Of a DNA stretch of 9,094 nt, positions 1-6,702 are shown one piece after another (the first letter of the stretch is position 1; every line of letters begins with the position of its first letter). The position numbers were made by a program, and so were the translations under genes. The notes beneath the pieces were generated by a model. That model searched no databases, had not been told where the DNA came from, and saw nothing but the letters and a program-made list of their open reading frames with translations. The DNA lies in the NCBI GenBank assembly GCA_021732545.1, contig JAKFUW010000009.1, forward strand, positions 1 through 9,094, given 5' to 3'. The stretch is from Alphaproteobacteria bacterium (lineage in GTDB: Bacteria > Pseudomonadota > Alphaproteobacteria > Rickettsiales > UBA3002).

Positions 1-64
1 GATGGTGCAATAAATAGTCTCTTGCTCGCCCTGAAATACCCGAACCAATAATCGCAATTTTCAT
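1..64 (-). CDS. N-terminus of a dinucleotide-binding (Rossmann) oxidoreductase, partial
   Basis: The reverse strand reads ATG at 64-62 followed by an open frame to the window edge. It encodes MKIAIIGSGISG and then RARDYLLHH. A hydrophobic beta strand followed by GxGxxG and a helix is the N-terminal FAD- or NAD(P)-binding fold, and the wording resembles FAD-dependent amine-oxidase-like proteins that begin MKIAIIGSGISGL. The residues after the last glycine (RARD) are less typical than the usual small or hydrophobic residues. Only 21 codons are visible, so cofactor and substrate cannot be assigned. There is no clear Shine-Dalgarno sequence before the ATG. The gene lies downstream of fbpC on the same strand, separated by a palindromic repeat and its own possible promoter, so it is probably a separate unit. 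Confidence 0.6.
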   Translation of the reverse strand, partial: MKIAIIGSGISGRARDYLLHH

Positions 65-70
65 GGAGAT

Positions 71-109
71 ACGATACGTATATTACGAGACAGGTCAATC
101 CATTTCCAA
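71..109 (-). promoter_or_regulatory. Possible sigma70-type promoter for the partial oxidoreductase gene
   Basis: Two overlapping promoter-like pairs are visible on the reverse strand. One is TTGGAA (109-104), an 18-base spacer and TAATAT (85-80). The other is TTGACC (98-93), a 16-base spacer and TATCGT (76-71). The first would give a leader of roughly ten bases; the second would start transcription at about the ATG. The call rests on consensus resemblance only. Confidence 0.3.
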
Positions 110-115
110 TTGAAT

Positions 116-195
116 TGTCATTCCCGCGTAGGCAGGAATCTCTCTCACCGCAAACGGTAACCTCCAGAGAAATTCCCGCCTGCGCGGATATGGCA
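116..195. repeat. Palindromic dispersed repeat, copy A
   Basis: Two 29-base arms, 116-144 and 167-195, are imperfect inverted repeats. The left arm begins TGTCATTCCCGCGTAGGC. The right arm, read on the opposite strand, begins TGCCATATCCGCGCAGGC. Both continue with GGGAAT-like bases and end in TCTC. The centre holds a smaller hairpin, ACCG-CAAA-CGGT (147-158). The left arm is nearly identical to the arm of the repeat at 8207-8306, so this is a family and not a chance palindrome. It lies just after the fbpC stop codon, where the folded RNA could protect or end the fbp transcript. It lacks a clean T-run after the stem, so intrinsic termination is uncertain. Confidence 0.75.
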
Positions 196-215
196 AAAAA
201 GTAACAAACAATATC

Positions 216-1220
216 TTAAAATCGATGAATTTTATCAGGCAACACCGAAAGCTGAACCGTTTGATCCACGCTAAATGAGTGACCGTGCGGCACATGAGCG
301 CGAAGATTTTCTCGGCTTTCAAGCCGCACCGTCACCTCATCATCGCGGCCAATGGAATGCACGCTAAGAATAGTCGCATTCACCCCGCCTCGATTGAGTA
401 TCACATCGTGCGGGCGAACGCCTAATGATTCAGATTGCGAGGTATGTTGCGGCGAGAGAGCTTGCGCAATGCTGGCATCAATAATATTCATATCGCCCAG
501 CGCTTGCGCCACGTAAGCATCGCGCGGATGATGATAAAGCTGTTGCGGCGTACCATATTGATGAAGCGCACCGCCCGCATCGAACAACGCAATCCGATCG
601 CCCATGCGCATGGCCTCATGCGCGTCGTGCGTCACCATCAAACAGGTGATACCTTGCGCTTTGATCAACGCCCGCGTCTCAGTGCTTAAACTCAAACGCA
701 GCATAGGATCCAGGTGCGAAAACGGCTCATCGAGCAAGAGTAATTTCACCTGAGGCGCAAGCGACCGCGCCAGCGCCACGCGGTGTTGCTGCCCACCTGA
801 AAGCGCATGAGGATAGGCACTTGCACGATCTTTCATCTCGATCATCTCTAATAATTCGTTCACACGTTTGTGTTTGTTTTCGTCTGATAATTCGCGCACT
901 CCAAATCCGATATTTTCAGCAACCGTATGATTGGGAAACAAGGTGGGTTGCTGGAACACCATACCAATGCCGCGTTTGTCGGGCGGCACCGCATCATGCG
1001 GGCCAGATAGCACAAAACCACCCAGCGCAATGGTGCCGTGATGCAATGGCTCCAACCCAGCAATCAGCCGCAGCAGCGTGGTTTTGCCACTGCCTGAAGG
1101 CCCCAACAAACACACACATTCGCCTTGCGCCACATCGAGGTTGAGTGCAGGAATCACCGCTTTCGCGCCATATGAAAAAGCAAGTTGATGAATGTGTAAA
1201 AACCGTTGCGCAGCGTTCAT
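216..1220 (-). CDS. fbpC: Fe3+ ABC transporter ATP-binding protein FbpC
   Basis: This is the cytoplasmic ATPase of a ferric-iron importer; it hydrolyses ATP to drive Fe3+ transfer through FbpB. The 334-residue protein carries, in order, Walker A GPSGSGKT (40-47), the Q-loop glutamine in FQQPTLF (about 90), the ABC signature LSGGQQ (140-145), Walker B LLLLDEP (160-166) with the catalytic glutamate at 165, the D-loop SHLD, and the switch histidine in VTHD (198). A C-terminal extension of about 100 residues, containing LGVRPHDVIL, is the TOBE-like regulatory region typical of FbpC/PotA-type ATPases. I chose the ATG at 1220 because it overlaps the fbpB stop as ATGA and follows an AAGGT Shine-Dalgarno-like sequence inside the end of fbpB. 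A start 10 codons upstream is open but would overlap fbpB further. Iron specificity is inferred from the operon partners. Confidence 0.9.
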   Translation of the reverse strand: MNAAQRFLHIHQLAFSYGAKAVIPALNLDVAQGECVCLLGPSGSGKTTLLRLIAGLEPLHHGTIALGGFVLSGPHDAVPPDKRGIGMVFQQPTLFPNHTVAENIGFGVRELSDENKHKRVNELLEMIEMKDRASAYPHALSGGQQHRVALARSLAPQVKLLLLDEPFSHLDPMLRLSLSTETRALIKAQGITCLMVTHDAHEAMRMGDRIALFDAGGALHQYGTPQQLYHHPRDAYVAQALGDMNIIDASIAQALSPQHTSQSESLGVRPHDVILNRGGVNATILSVHSIGRDDEVTVRLESRENLRAHVPHGHSFSVDQTVQLSVLPDKIHRF

Positions 1221-2863
1221 GATGATTGACCTTTTTCCACACTGTGCCACGCCAGAACGCCTACCGCAACCATACTAATCATCACCAGCATCAGCGCCGG
1301 AACCGCACCATCGCTCAAGCGGCCATCGCTCATCAGTTCATAGGAGCGAATGGCCAGTGTATTCACATCAAACGGGCGCAGCAACATGCTGGCGGGAAGC
1401 TCTTTCATCGTATCAGCAAACACCATTAATCCGCACACGACCAACGGCGATTTGAGTTGAGGCCAATGCAGCGTGCGAACAACACCCAGGCGGCTTTGCC
1501 CAAGCAGCCTTGCGGCATCATCGGCGTGGCTGTTAAAGCGCGCAAGTGCCGAAGAAACCCCACCATACGCCACCGCCAAAAAGCGAATCGCACACGCAAT
1601 GATCATCGCCGCGATACTTGCGGTTATCCATAGCGGCGGGCGCTGACCTTGCACGCTTTCAATGATATCAGCAATCGTTTGATCGAGCCGCAGCAGCGGT
1701 ACAAAAATCCCCACCGCAATCACCGATCCTGGAATCGCGTAACCCATCGTGGCCAGACGCACTAATGCGCGCAGCCACGGCGCGCTCCACCACATCACCG
1801 CATAGGCAAATATCAGCGCTAAAGCAAGCGCCAACAATGCCGTCAAACTCGCAACGATGATCGATGTTCCAAGCGCCTGCCAATGCTGCACATCGGCGGA
1901 AATATTTTGCGCAAGCGCCCAGTGCAACATCTGCAATACAGGAATTCCAAAGCCCAGCGTCACCGGCACACAACACAGCGCCAACCGCCGCCACCCGCGC
2001 GCGCAAGTTTCTGGCAGCGCCCATGCTGCTCCTTGTTTATCATCGCGTAGTTGCCCAAATTGATGGCGGCGTTGCCTACGCTCAATCACCAGTGCGCCCG
2101 CCACCATTAACAGTAAAAAACACGAAAGGGCTGCGGCCAGCGGCATATCGCCCAAGCCCAGCCACGCGCGATAAATGCCCGTGGTAAAAGTAGCCACGCC
2201 CATGGCTTGCACCGTTCCAAAATCGGCGAGCACCTCCATCATCACCAGCGCTACCGCCACCACGCACGCAGGGCGCGCCAGCGGCAGCGCAATCGTCATC
2301 AGCCAGCGCGAAGTCGGTACGCCCAGCAACTGCGCATTTTCAAACCACTGGCGGCATTGCGAACCAAAGGCCAGCCGCGCCAGAATATACACATACGGAT
2401 AGAGCGCGCAGGCCATCACAAACGCTGCGCCACCCAGCGAGCGAATTTCAGGAAACCATGTTAGCTCCTGCTGGTTTGTGATATCTCGTAACTGCGATTG
2501 AACCACGCCCGCACTATCGAACAAATCAGCATATGCAATCGCCGATAAATAAGCCGGAACCGCAAGCGGCATCATGAGCAACCATTGCAACACGCCGCGC
2601 CCAGGAAAGCGATACATGCTCACGCTCCACGCGGTGCCCACGCCCATGATCAGCGCAAGCGCTCCGGTTAAAAGCGCGAGCGAAATGGAGTTGAAAACAT
2701 AATCAAAAAGTTGATTTTTAATCAGGTGATTGAGCGCGATACTATCAGCCTGCACCGCCTGAAGCAGGATGGCCGCAAGCGGCAAAAGCAGCAGCGTTGC
2801 CAGCAACGCCACTGCCCATTTTACGGTGCGAGCACGCGCCCGCATTCGCCATGATCGCTGCAA
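1217..2863 (-). CDS. fbpB: Fe3+ ABC transporter permease FbpB, two fused transmembrane domains
   Basis: This is the inner-membrane channel of the ferric-iron importer. At about 548 residues it is a fused permease: two homologous halves, each with several hydrophobic helices, joined by a charged linker near residues 260-292. Each half has an EAA-type loop that docks on the ATPase. The first is at about 175-196 (ENAQLLGVPTSRW...) and the second at about 448-470 (ADDAARLLGQSRLG...). The stretch MKELPASMLLRPFDVNTLA (about 486-504) is characteristic of FbpB-type permeases. The longest frame starts with TTG at 2863, 3 bases after the fbpA stop. An ATG six codons in (2845) is an alternative. Neither has a strong Shine-Dalgarno sequence, so translation may be coupled to fbpA. 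The gene overlaps fbpC by ATGA. Confidence 0.9.
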   Translation of the reverse strand: MQRSWRMRARARTVKWAVALLATLLLLPLAAILLQAVQADSIALNHLIKNQLFDYVFNSISLALLTGALALIMGVGTAWSVSMYRFPGRGVLQWLLMMPLAVPAYLSAIAYADLFDSAGVVQSQLRDITNQQELTWFPEIRSLGGAAFVMACALYPYVYILARLAFGSQCRQWFENAQLLGVPTSRWLMTIALPLARPACVVAVALVMMEVLADFGTVQAMGVATFTTGIYRAWLGLGDMPLAAALSCFLLLMVAGALVIERRQRRHQFGQLRDDKQGAAWALPETCARGWRRLALCCVPVTLGFGIPVLQMLHWALAQNISADVQHWQALGTSIIVASLTALLALALALIFAYAVMWWSAPWLRALVRLATMGYAIPGSVIAVGIFVPLLRLDQTIADIIESVQGQRPPLWITASIAAMIIACAIRFLAVAYGGVSSALARFNSHADDAARLLGQSRLGVVRTLHWPQLKSPLVVCGLMVFADTMKELPASMLLRPFDVNTLAIRSYELMSDGRLSDGAVPALMLVMISMVAVGVLAWHSVEKGQSS

Positions 2864-2866
2864 AAT

Positions 2867-3904
2867 TTACTGCCAGCCTGCTTGATCAAACAGCAGCACC
2901 GCCTCTTTGTTGAGCTTGCCCACTTTTTCAAGCGCTAACGTATCGAATTTGGGTGCACCCCATGCAGCCACAATTTTAGAAATCGTGATGCTGGGGTTAG
3001 CTGGATATTCAAAATTATGCTCTGCAAAAAACTGTTGTGCATCCGCGCTGCTGAGATATTCCAGCACAGCAGTCGCTTCTTTCGGGTGCTTAGATGCAGC
3101 CACCAGCGCGCCGCCACGAATGTTTACATGCGCGCCACGATCTTGCTGATTCGGGAAAATGATACCCAGTTTTTTCGCATAATCACGATCGGATTTGTCG
3201 GCGCTGGTTTCCAGCAAGCCATAATAATAGGTGTTGGAAATGGCGATGTCTCCCTTGCCGCTGGCCACCGCGCGCAGTTGGTCACGATCACCGCCGGCGG
3301 GCTTGGATTTCATATTCATAACCACACCTTTGGCCCAAGCCAATGCCTTTTCTTTACCATCATTTGCGATGATCGAGGCCAGCAATGATTGGTTATAGTC
3401 ATTGTTCGATGAACGCACCATGATTTTGCCCTTCCATTTGGGGTCGGCCAAATCGGCATAGGTGCTAAGTGCATCAGGTTTCACACGGTCTTTGGCATAA
3501 AAAATCACGCGCGCGCGAGTGGTAAAACCAAACCAATGACCACCACTTTCACGCAGATGCGCGGGGATATTTTTCTCCAGAACCTCTGATTTTACCGGCG
3601 CTAAAGTGCCTTGCGCTTGCAGCTTATAGAGGTTCGCCACATCCGCCGTCATCACCAAATCAGCAGGGCTGTCTTTTCCTTCCAGCTTGAGGCGCGTGAG
3701 CAATCCGCCCTCTTCAATGCTGGTTAATCGCACCTTAATAGTAGGATTGGCCTTTTCAAATTTTTCCAAAATCGGGCGGATCAAAAATTCTTTCTGGGTT
3801 GAATACATATTCACGGTCACAGGCTGTGCCGCCTGTGCCATGACGCCGCCGATAACAGCCACAGCTGCTGCCGATACCCACATTACTACGCGCCACATTT
3901 GCAT
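2867..3904 (-). CDS. fbpA: Periplasmic Fe3+-binding protein FbpA
   Basis: This is the solute-binding protein that captures Fe3+ in the periplasm and delivers it to FbpB. The 345-residue precursor has a signal peptide: a short basic start, a hydrophobic core at about 7-22, and a likely cleavage after AQA at residue 25. The mature part starts with VTVNMYSTQKEFLIRPIL, the typical opening of the FbpA/FutA family, with a candidate iron-ligand tyrosine at 34. Further family hallmarks are TTRARVIFY (128-136) and the triple tyrosine NTYYYG (Tyr226-228), where ferric-binding proteins place the paired phenolate ligands. The ATG at 3904 has a good Shine-Dalgarno sequence, AAGGAT, 7 bases upstream, which supports the start. 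It is the first gene of the operon, behind a promoter with an iron-type operator. I see no synergistic-anion signature that would settle the FbpA/FutA subclass. Confidence 0.92.
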   Translation of the reverse strand: MQMWRVVMWVSAAAVAVIGGVMAQAAQPVTVNMYSTQKEFLIRPILEKFEKANPTIKVRLTSIEEGGLLTRLKLEGKDSPADLVMTADVANLYKLQAQGTLAPVKSEVLEKNIPAHLRESGGHWFGFTTRARVIFYAKDRVKPDALSTYADLADPKWKGKIMVRSSNNDYNQSLLASIIANDGKEKALAWAKGVVMNMKSKPAGGDRDQLRAVASGKGDIAISNTYYYGLLETSADKSDRDYAKKLGIIFPNQQDRGAHVNIRGGALVAASKHPKEATAVLEYLSSADAQQFFAEHNFEYPANPSITISKIVAAWGAPKFDTLALEKVGKLNKEAVLLFDQAGWQ

Positions 3905-3933
3905 TGGATTATCCTTCTTTGATGGTTGAATTT

Positions 3934-3953
3934 AATTGAGAATGAATCTCATT
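3934..3953 (-). promoter_or_regulatory. Fur-box / RirA-type iron operator upstream of fbpA
   Basis: On the reverse strand the site reads AATGAGATTCATTCTCAATT. It matches the palindrome AATGAGAATCATTCTCATT in all but two positions, so it reads as a Fur box. The core TGAGATTCATTCTCA (3951-3937) also fits the TGA-N9-TCA pattern of the alphaproteobacterial iron regulator RirA. It starts just downstream of the -10 element at 3961-3966 and covers the expected transcription start, a classic repressor position. Repression in iron-replete cells is the expected behaviour. Which regulator binds cannot be decided from this window. Confidence 0.75.
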
Positions 3954-3960
3954 CACGCCG

Positions 3961-3989
3961 CTTATACGAGCGTGCGGGTCAGATGTAAA
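3961..3989 (-). promoter_or_regulatory. Sigma70-type promoter of the fbpABC operon
   Basis: Reverse-strand -35 TTTACA (3989-3984), a spacer of exactly 17 bases, and -10 TATAAG (3966-3961) each differ from consensus by one base. The predicted start is near 3954, giving a leader of about 50 bases that contains the iron operator and the fbpA Shine-Dalgarno sequence. Confidence 0.7.
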
Positions 3990-3993
3990 GGGG

Positions 3994-4069
3994 AAAAAAT
4001 ATGTCACCCCGCACATTCCATGAGCGGTCGCGCTTGCGCGAAAGCGAATGGCATAGTTGCGGGGTGACA
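3994..4069 (-). terminator. Large hairpin plus T-run downstream of metE (also a palindromic repeat)
   Basis: Twelve-base perfect inverted arms, TGTCACCCCGCA (4002-4013) and TGCGGGGTGACA (4058-4069), enclose further pairing: CATTC (4014-4018) with GAATG (4046-4050), and a 6-bp hairpin TCGCGC-TT-GCGCGA (4028-4041). Read in the metE direction, the stem is followed at once by TATTTTTTCCC (4001-3991), the pattern of a Rho-independent terminator. It sits 25 bases past the metE stop and just before the fbpA promoter, so it should insulate the operon from read-through. The arms start and end with TGTCA/TGACA like the repeat at 8207-8306, so it may be a domesticated repeat element. Confidence 0.65.
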
Positions 4070-4094
4070 GGGAATAAATGACTTCGTTTTTAAT

Positions 4095-6449
4095 CTACGC
4101 CGCTTTTTGAGCTTTCACATTTTTGCGCAAGGCTTCTGCCGCTTTCACCATGGCAGCAAGGGCCGGTTCCACCTCTTTCCAGCCACGGGTTTTCAGGCCG
4201 CAATCGGGGTTCACCCAGAGTTGTTCCGGCTTTAACACATCAAGTGCTTTGAGCATCAGTTTTTCCATTTCCTGCTGACCTGGCACGCGCGGGCTGTGGA
4301 TATCATAGACGCCTGGCCCAATTTGGTTCGGGTATTTAAAGGCCACAAATGCATCAAGCAATTCCATCGCCGAGCGCGAGGTTTCAATCGAGATCACATC
4401 GGCATCCATCCGCGCCACCGCTTCAATGATATCGTTAAATTCCGAATAACACATGTGAGTATGAATCTGGGTTTCGTCTTTTGCGCCTGAGGCACAGACA
4501 CGGAACGCATCCACCGACCATTGCAGATAATCCGCCCAATCGGCTTTGCGAAGCGGCAAGCCTTCACGCAGCGCTGCTTCATCCACTTGAATGATTTTGA
4601 TACCCGCTTTTTCCAGATCCGCCACTTCATCGCGAATCGCCAGACCAATTTGTTTGCAGGTGACCGAGCGCGGTTGATCATCGCGCACAAAGCTCCACTG
4701 CAAAATGGTGACTGGACCGGTGAGCATGCCTTTCATCAATTTTTCAGTCTTGCTTTGCGAGAATTTCGCCCATTCGACCGTCATGGGTTTAGGGCGCGAT
4801 ACATCGCCGAAAATCACCGGAGGCTTCACACAGCGCGAACCATAAGACTGCACCCAGCCATTTTGCGAAAACACAAAGCCGCTAAGTTGTTCGCCAAAAT
4901 ATTCCACCATATCGTTGCGCTCAAATTCGCCATGCACCAACACATCAATGCCAAGCTCTTCTTGCTTGCGAATACAGCGTACGGTTTCTTCTTCCAAAAA
5001 CGTCTGATAATCCGCCGCAGACATCGTGCCTGCTTTGAAGCTGGCACGCGCCGCGCGCACCTGCTCGGTTTGTGGGAACGAACCGATGGTGGTGGTGGGC
5101 AAGGCTGGTAGTTTCAGCAATGATTCCTGCAGCGCGATACGTTTATCGAATGAGGAGTTGCGCGTTATCATCTTTGCGTCCACGCTTGCGGTGCGTTGTT
5201 TCACGGCATCGCTGTGAATGCGCGTGCTGGTGCGGCGCGCTTGCATCGCGGCTTCATTTTCGGCTAGTGCCGTTTCAACCGATGAAGCGCCGTCATTGGC
5301 GGCTTTGGTGAGCGTAGCCATTTCCACGAGCTTTTGCTGAGCGTACGCCATCCATTGCTTAATTTCTGCATCCAGCTTCACTTCGGCAGCCATATCAACG
5401 GGACAGTGCAGCAGTGAGCACGAAGGCGCAATCATCACACGGTCAGAACCCAGTGCATCAATCGCAGGCTGCACCTTGGCGAGCGCCGCTTTAAAATCGG
5501 TTTTCCAGATGTTGCGGCCATCGACCACGCCCAGGCTTAAGCTTTGGATGGGTTTCACCAGTTTAAGCACATCAGCCAATTGGTTTGGCGCGCGCACGAG
5601 ATCAACATGCACCGCTGCCACAGGCAGCGAAAATGCCAGCTCTGAATTATCGCGCAGCCCTTCAAAATATGTAGTCAGGCACACTTTAAGTTTGGTTGAA
5701 GAAAGTGTCGCATAGGCGTCTTTATAGGCTTGCGTGGTGTGAGCATCTAAGTCCATCGCCAGATACGGCTCATCAATCTGCACCGACTGCGCACCGGCTT
5801 GTTCCAACTCGGCCAGTAATTGCTGATAAACGGGCAGCAACGCTGGCAACAACGCCAACACATCCGCATCGGCCTTATGATCCGCGCCATGCGAGCAGCC
5901 CGCGTGATGCACATGAGCACCCGCCGCAGCGCGCATTTTCCCTATCATCAAGAAAGTGATGGGGCCAAGAATGACAGGGCGCGTGGTGATGCCTTGTGCT
6001 TTGGCTTCCAAAAATTGTTCCACCGGTTTTTTGCTGCTAAGGGCAAAATGTTGGCCCGCTTCAAATTCAGGCACAATATAATGATAGTTGGTATCGAACC
6101 ATTTGGTCATTTCCATCGCCACCACATCCACGCCATCGGTTTGGCGGCCACGCGCCATCGCAAAATATTGGGTGAGCGCATCCGCTGATTTCAAGCCCGC
6201 ATAACGCACAGGTTGCGCACCAAACATCTGGATATGATCGAGCACTTGATCATACATCGAAAAATCGTTCGAGGGAATCACATCGATTCCAGCGTCCTTC
6301 TGGCGCTTCCAATTCTCGGCACGCATGGTTTTGGCAACCATCTGCAAGGCATCCGCAGAGCTTTCACCCTTCCAAAAAGATTCGAGTGCTTTTTTGAGTT
6401 CGCGGTTCGCGCCAATACGCGGAAAACCAAGATTTGCTGCCAATACCAT
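4095..6449 (-). CDS. metE: Cobalamin-independent methionine synthase MetE
   Basis: This cytoplasmic enzyme transfers the methyl group of 5-methyltetrahydropteroyltri-glutamate to homocysteine, the last step of methionine synthesis, without vitamin B12. The 784-residue protein shows the duplicated MetE architecture. The N-terminal half starts with LGFPRIGANRELKKALE. The catalytic half starts near PALPTTTIGSFPQT. The zinc ligands are present: His665 and Cys667 (HTHMCYSEF), Glu689 (ISIETSRS) and Cys750 (NPDCGLKTRGW). These lie exactly 24 residues beyond the E. coli positions as I recall them (641, 643, 665, 726). The shift is explained by a His-rich insertion near residues 172-197. I chose the ATG at 6449 because GGGAG lies 8 bases upstream; the longer GTG start at 6464 would overlap that Shine-Dalgarno sequence. 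The gene is probably monocistronic. Confidence 0.95.
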   Translation of the reverse strand: MVLAANLGFPRIGANRELKKALESFWKGESSADALQMVAKTMRAENWKRQKDAGIDVIPSNDFSMYDQVLDHIQMFGAQPVRYAGLKSADALTQYFAMARGRQTDGVDVVAMEMTKWFDTNYHYIVPEFEAGQHFALSSKKPVEQFLEAKAQGITTRPVILGPITFLMIGKMRAAAGAHVHHAGCSHGADHKADADVLALLPALLPVYQQLLAELEQAGAQSVQIDEPYLAMDLDAHTTQAYKDAYATLSSTKLKVCLTTYFEGLRDNSELAFSLPVAAVHVDLVRAPNQLADVLKLVKPIQSLSLGVVDGRNIWKTDFKAALAKVQPAIDALGSDRVMIAPSCSLLHCPVDMAAEVKLDAEIKQWMAYAQQKLVEMATLTKAANDGASSVETALAENEAAMQARRTSTRIHSDAVKQRTASVDAKMITRNSSFDKRIALQESLLKLPALPTTTIGSFPQTEQVRAARASFKAGTMSAADYQTFLEEETVRCIRKQEELGIDVLVHGEFERNDMVEYFGEQLSGFVFSQNGWVQSYGSRCVKPPVIFGDVSRPKPMTVEWAKFSQSKTEKLMKGMLTGPVTILQWSFVRDDQPRSVTCKQIGLAIRDEVADLEKAGIKIIQVDEAALREGLPLRKADWADYLQWSVDAFRVCASGAKDETQIHTHMCYSEFNDIIEAVARMDADVISIETSRSAMELLDAFVAFKYPNQIGPGVYDIHSPRVPGQQEMEKLMLKALDVLKPEQLWVNPDCGLKTRGWKEVEPALAAMVKAAEALRKNVKAQKAA

Positions 6450-6486
6450 GTAAAATGCTCCCACTTTTTGAAGATGTTGAACACTG

Positions 6487-6514
6487 TTTATAGCCCAGAT
6501 TTGCGCCGTTTCAA
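6487..6514 (-). promoter_or_regulatory. Sigma70-type promoter of metE
   Basis: Reverse-strand -35 TTGAAA (6514-6509), a 16-base spacer and -10 TATAAA (6492-6487) give a predicted start near 6480 and a leader of only about 30 bases, too short for a cobalamin or SAM riboswitch. A small palindrome AACA-C-TGTT (6480-6488) overlaps the -10 and start site. It could be an operator but fits no regulator I can name. Confidence 0.55.
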
Positions 6515-6572
6515 GGGAATAATGGATAAATAATCTTACTTGATGACTGATTGCTCATATTCAAACAAGCCT

Positions 6573-6607
6573 ATTTTATTGACTTCCCCCATGACAAGTC
6601 ATAAAAT
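6573..6607. terminator. AT-rich hairpin between the DUF3800 gene and metE
   Basis: ATTTTAT-TGACTT (6573-6585) pairs with AAGTCA-TAAAAT (6596-6607), with one base of slip and a loop of ten bases (CCCCCATGAC). It lies about 100 bases past the end of the DUF3800 gene and upstream of the metE promoter, a plausible place for a terminator. There is no proper T-run after the stem on either strand beyond the A/T arm itself, so function is uncertain. The rest of 6515-6702 shows no gene and no other clear signal. Confidence 0.4.
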
Positions 6608-6702
6608 AAAATCACAAATGCTGAGGCTGTTCGAAACGGGTGCCCATGATTTTCTTAGGAGATAGGCATTCCTTCCTTTTTGAGGATAGGCAGCCCAGCG
6701 CC

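Noticed and set aside
95..322. Open frame on the reverse strand across the first palindromic repeat and the end of fbpC
   Set aside because: Its C-terminal peptide is the typical spurious translation of the TCATTCCCGCG repeat, and the rest overlaps fbpC in another frame.
1668..2024. 118-codon reverse open frame inside fbpB
   Set aside because: It lies in an alternative frame within a strongly supported permease gene, and its Ala/Cys-rich content reflects GC-rich shadow coding.
4521..5111. 196-codon forward open frame inside metE
   Set aside because: It is antisense to the conserved catalytic half of metE. It has low-complexity, Arg/His-rich composition and no recognisable domain, so it is a shadow of the metE codon pattern.
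5696..6188. Forward open frames inside metE, 87 and 122 codons
   Set aside because: They are antisense to metE and rich in His/Arg/Ala with no domain, and they overlap each other in different frames.
6450..6700. Cobalamin or SAM riboswitch upstream of metE
   Set aside because: A good promoter sits at 6487-6514, leaving a leader of about 30 bases. No B12-box-like or S-box-like conserved core is visible in the region.
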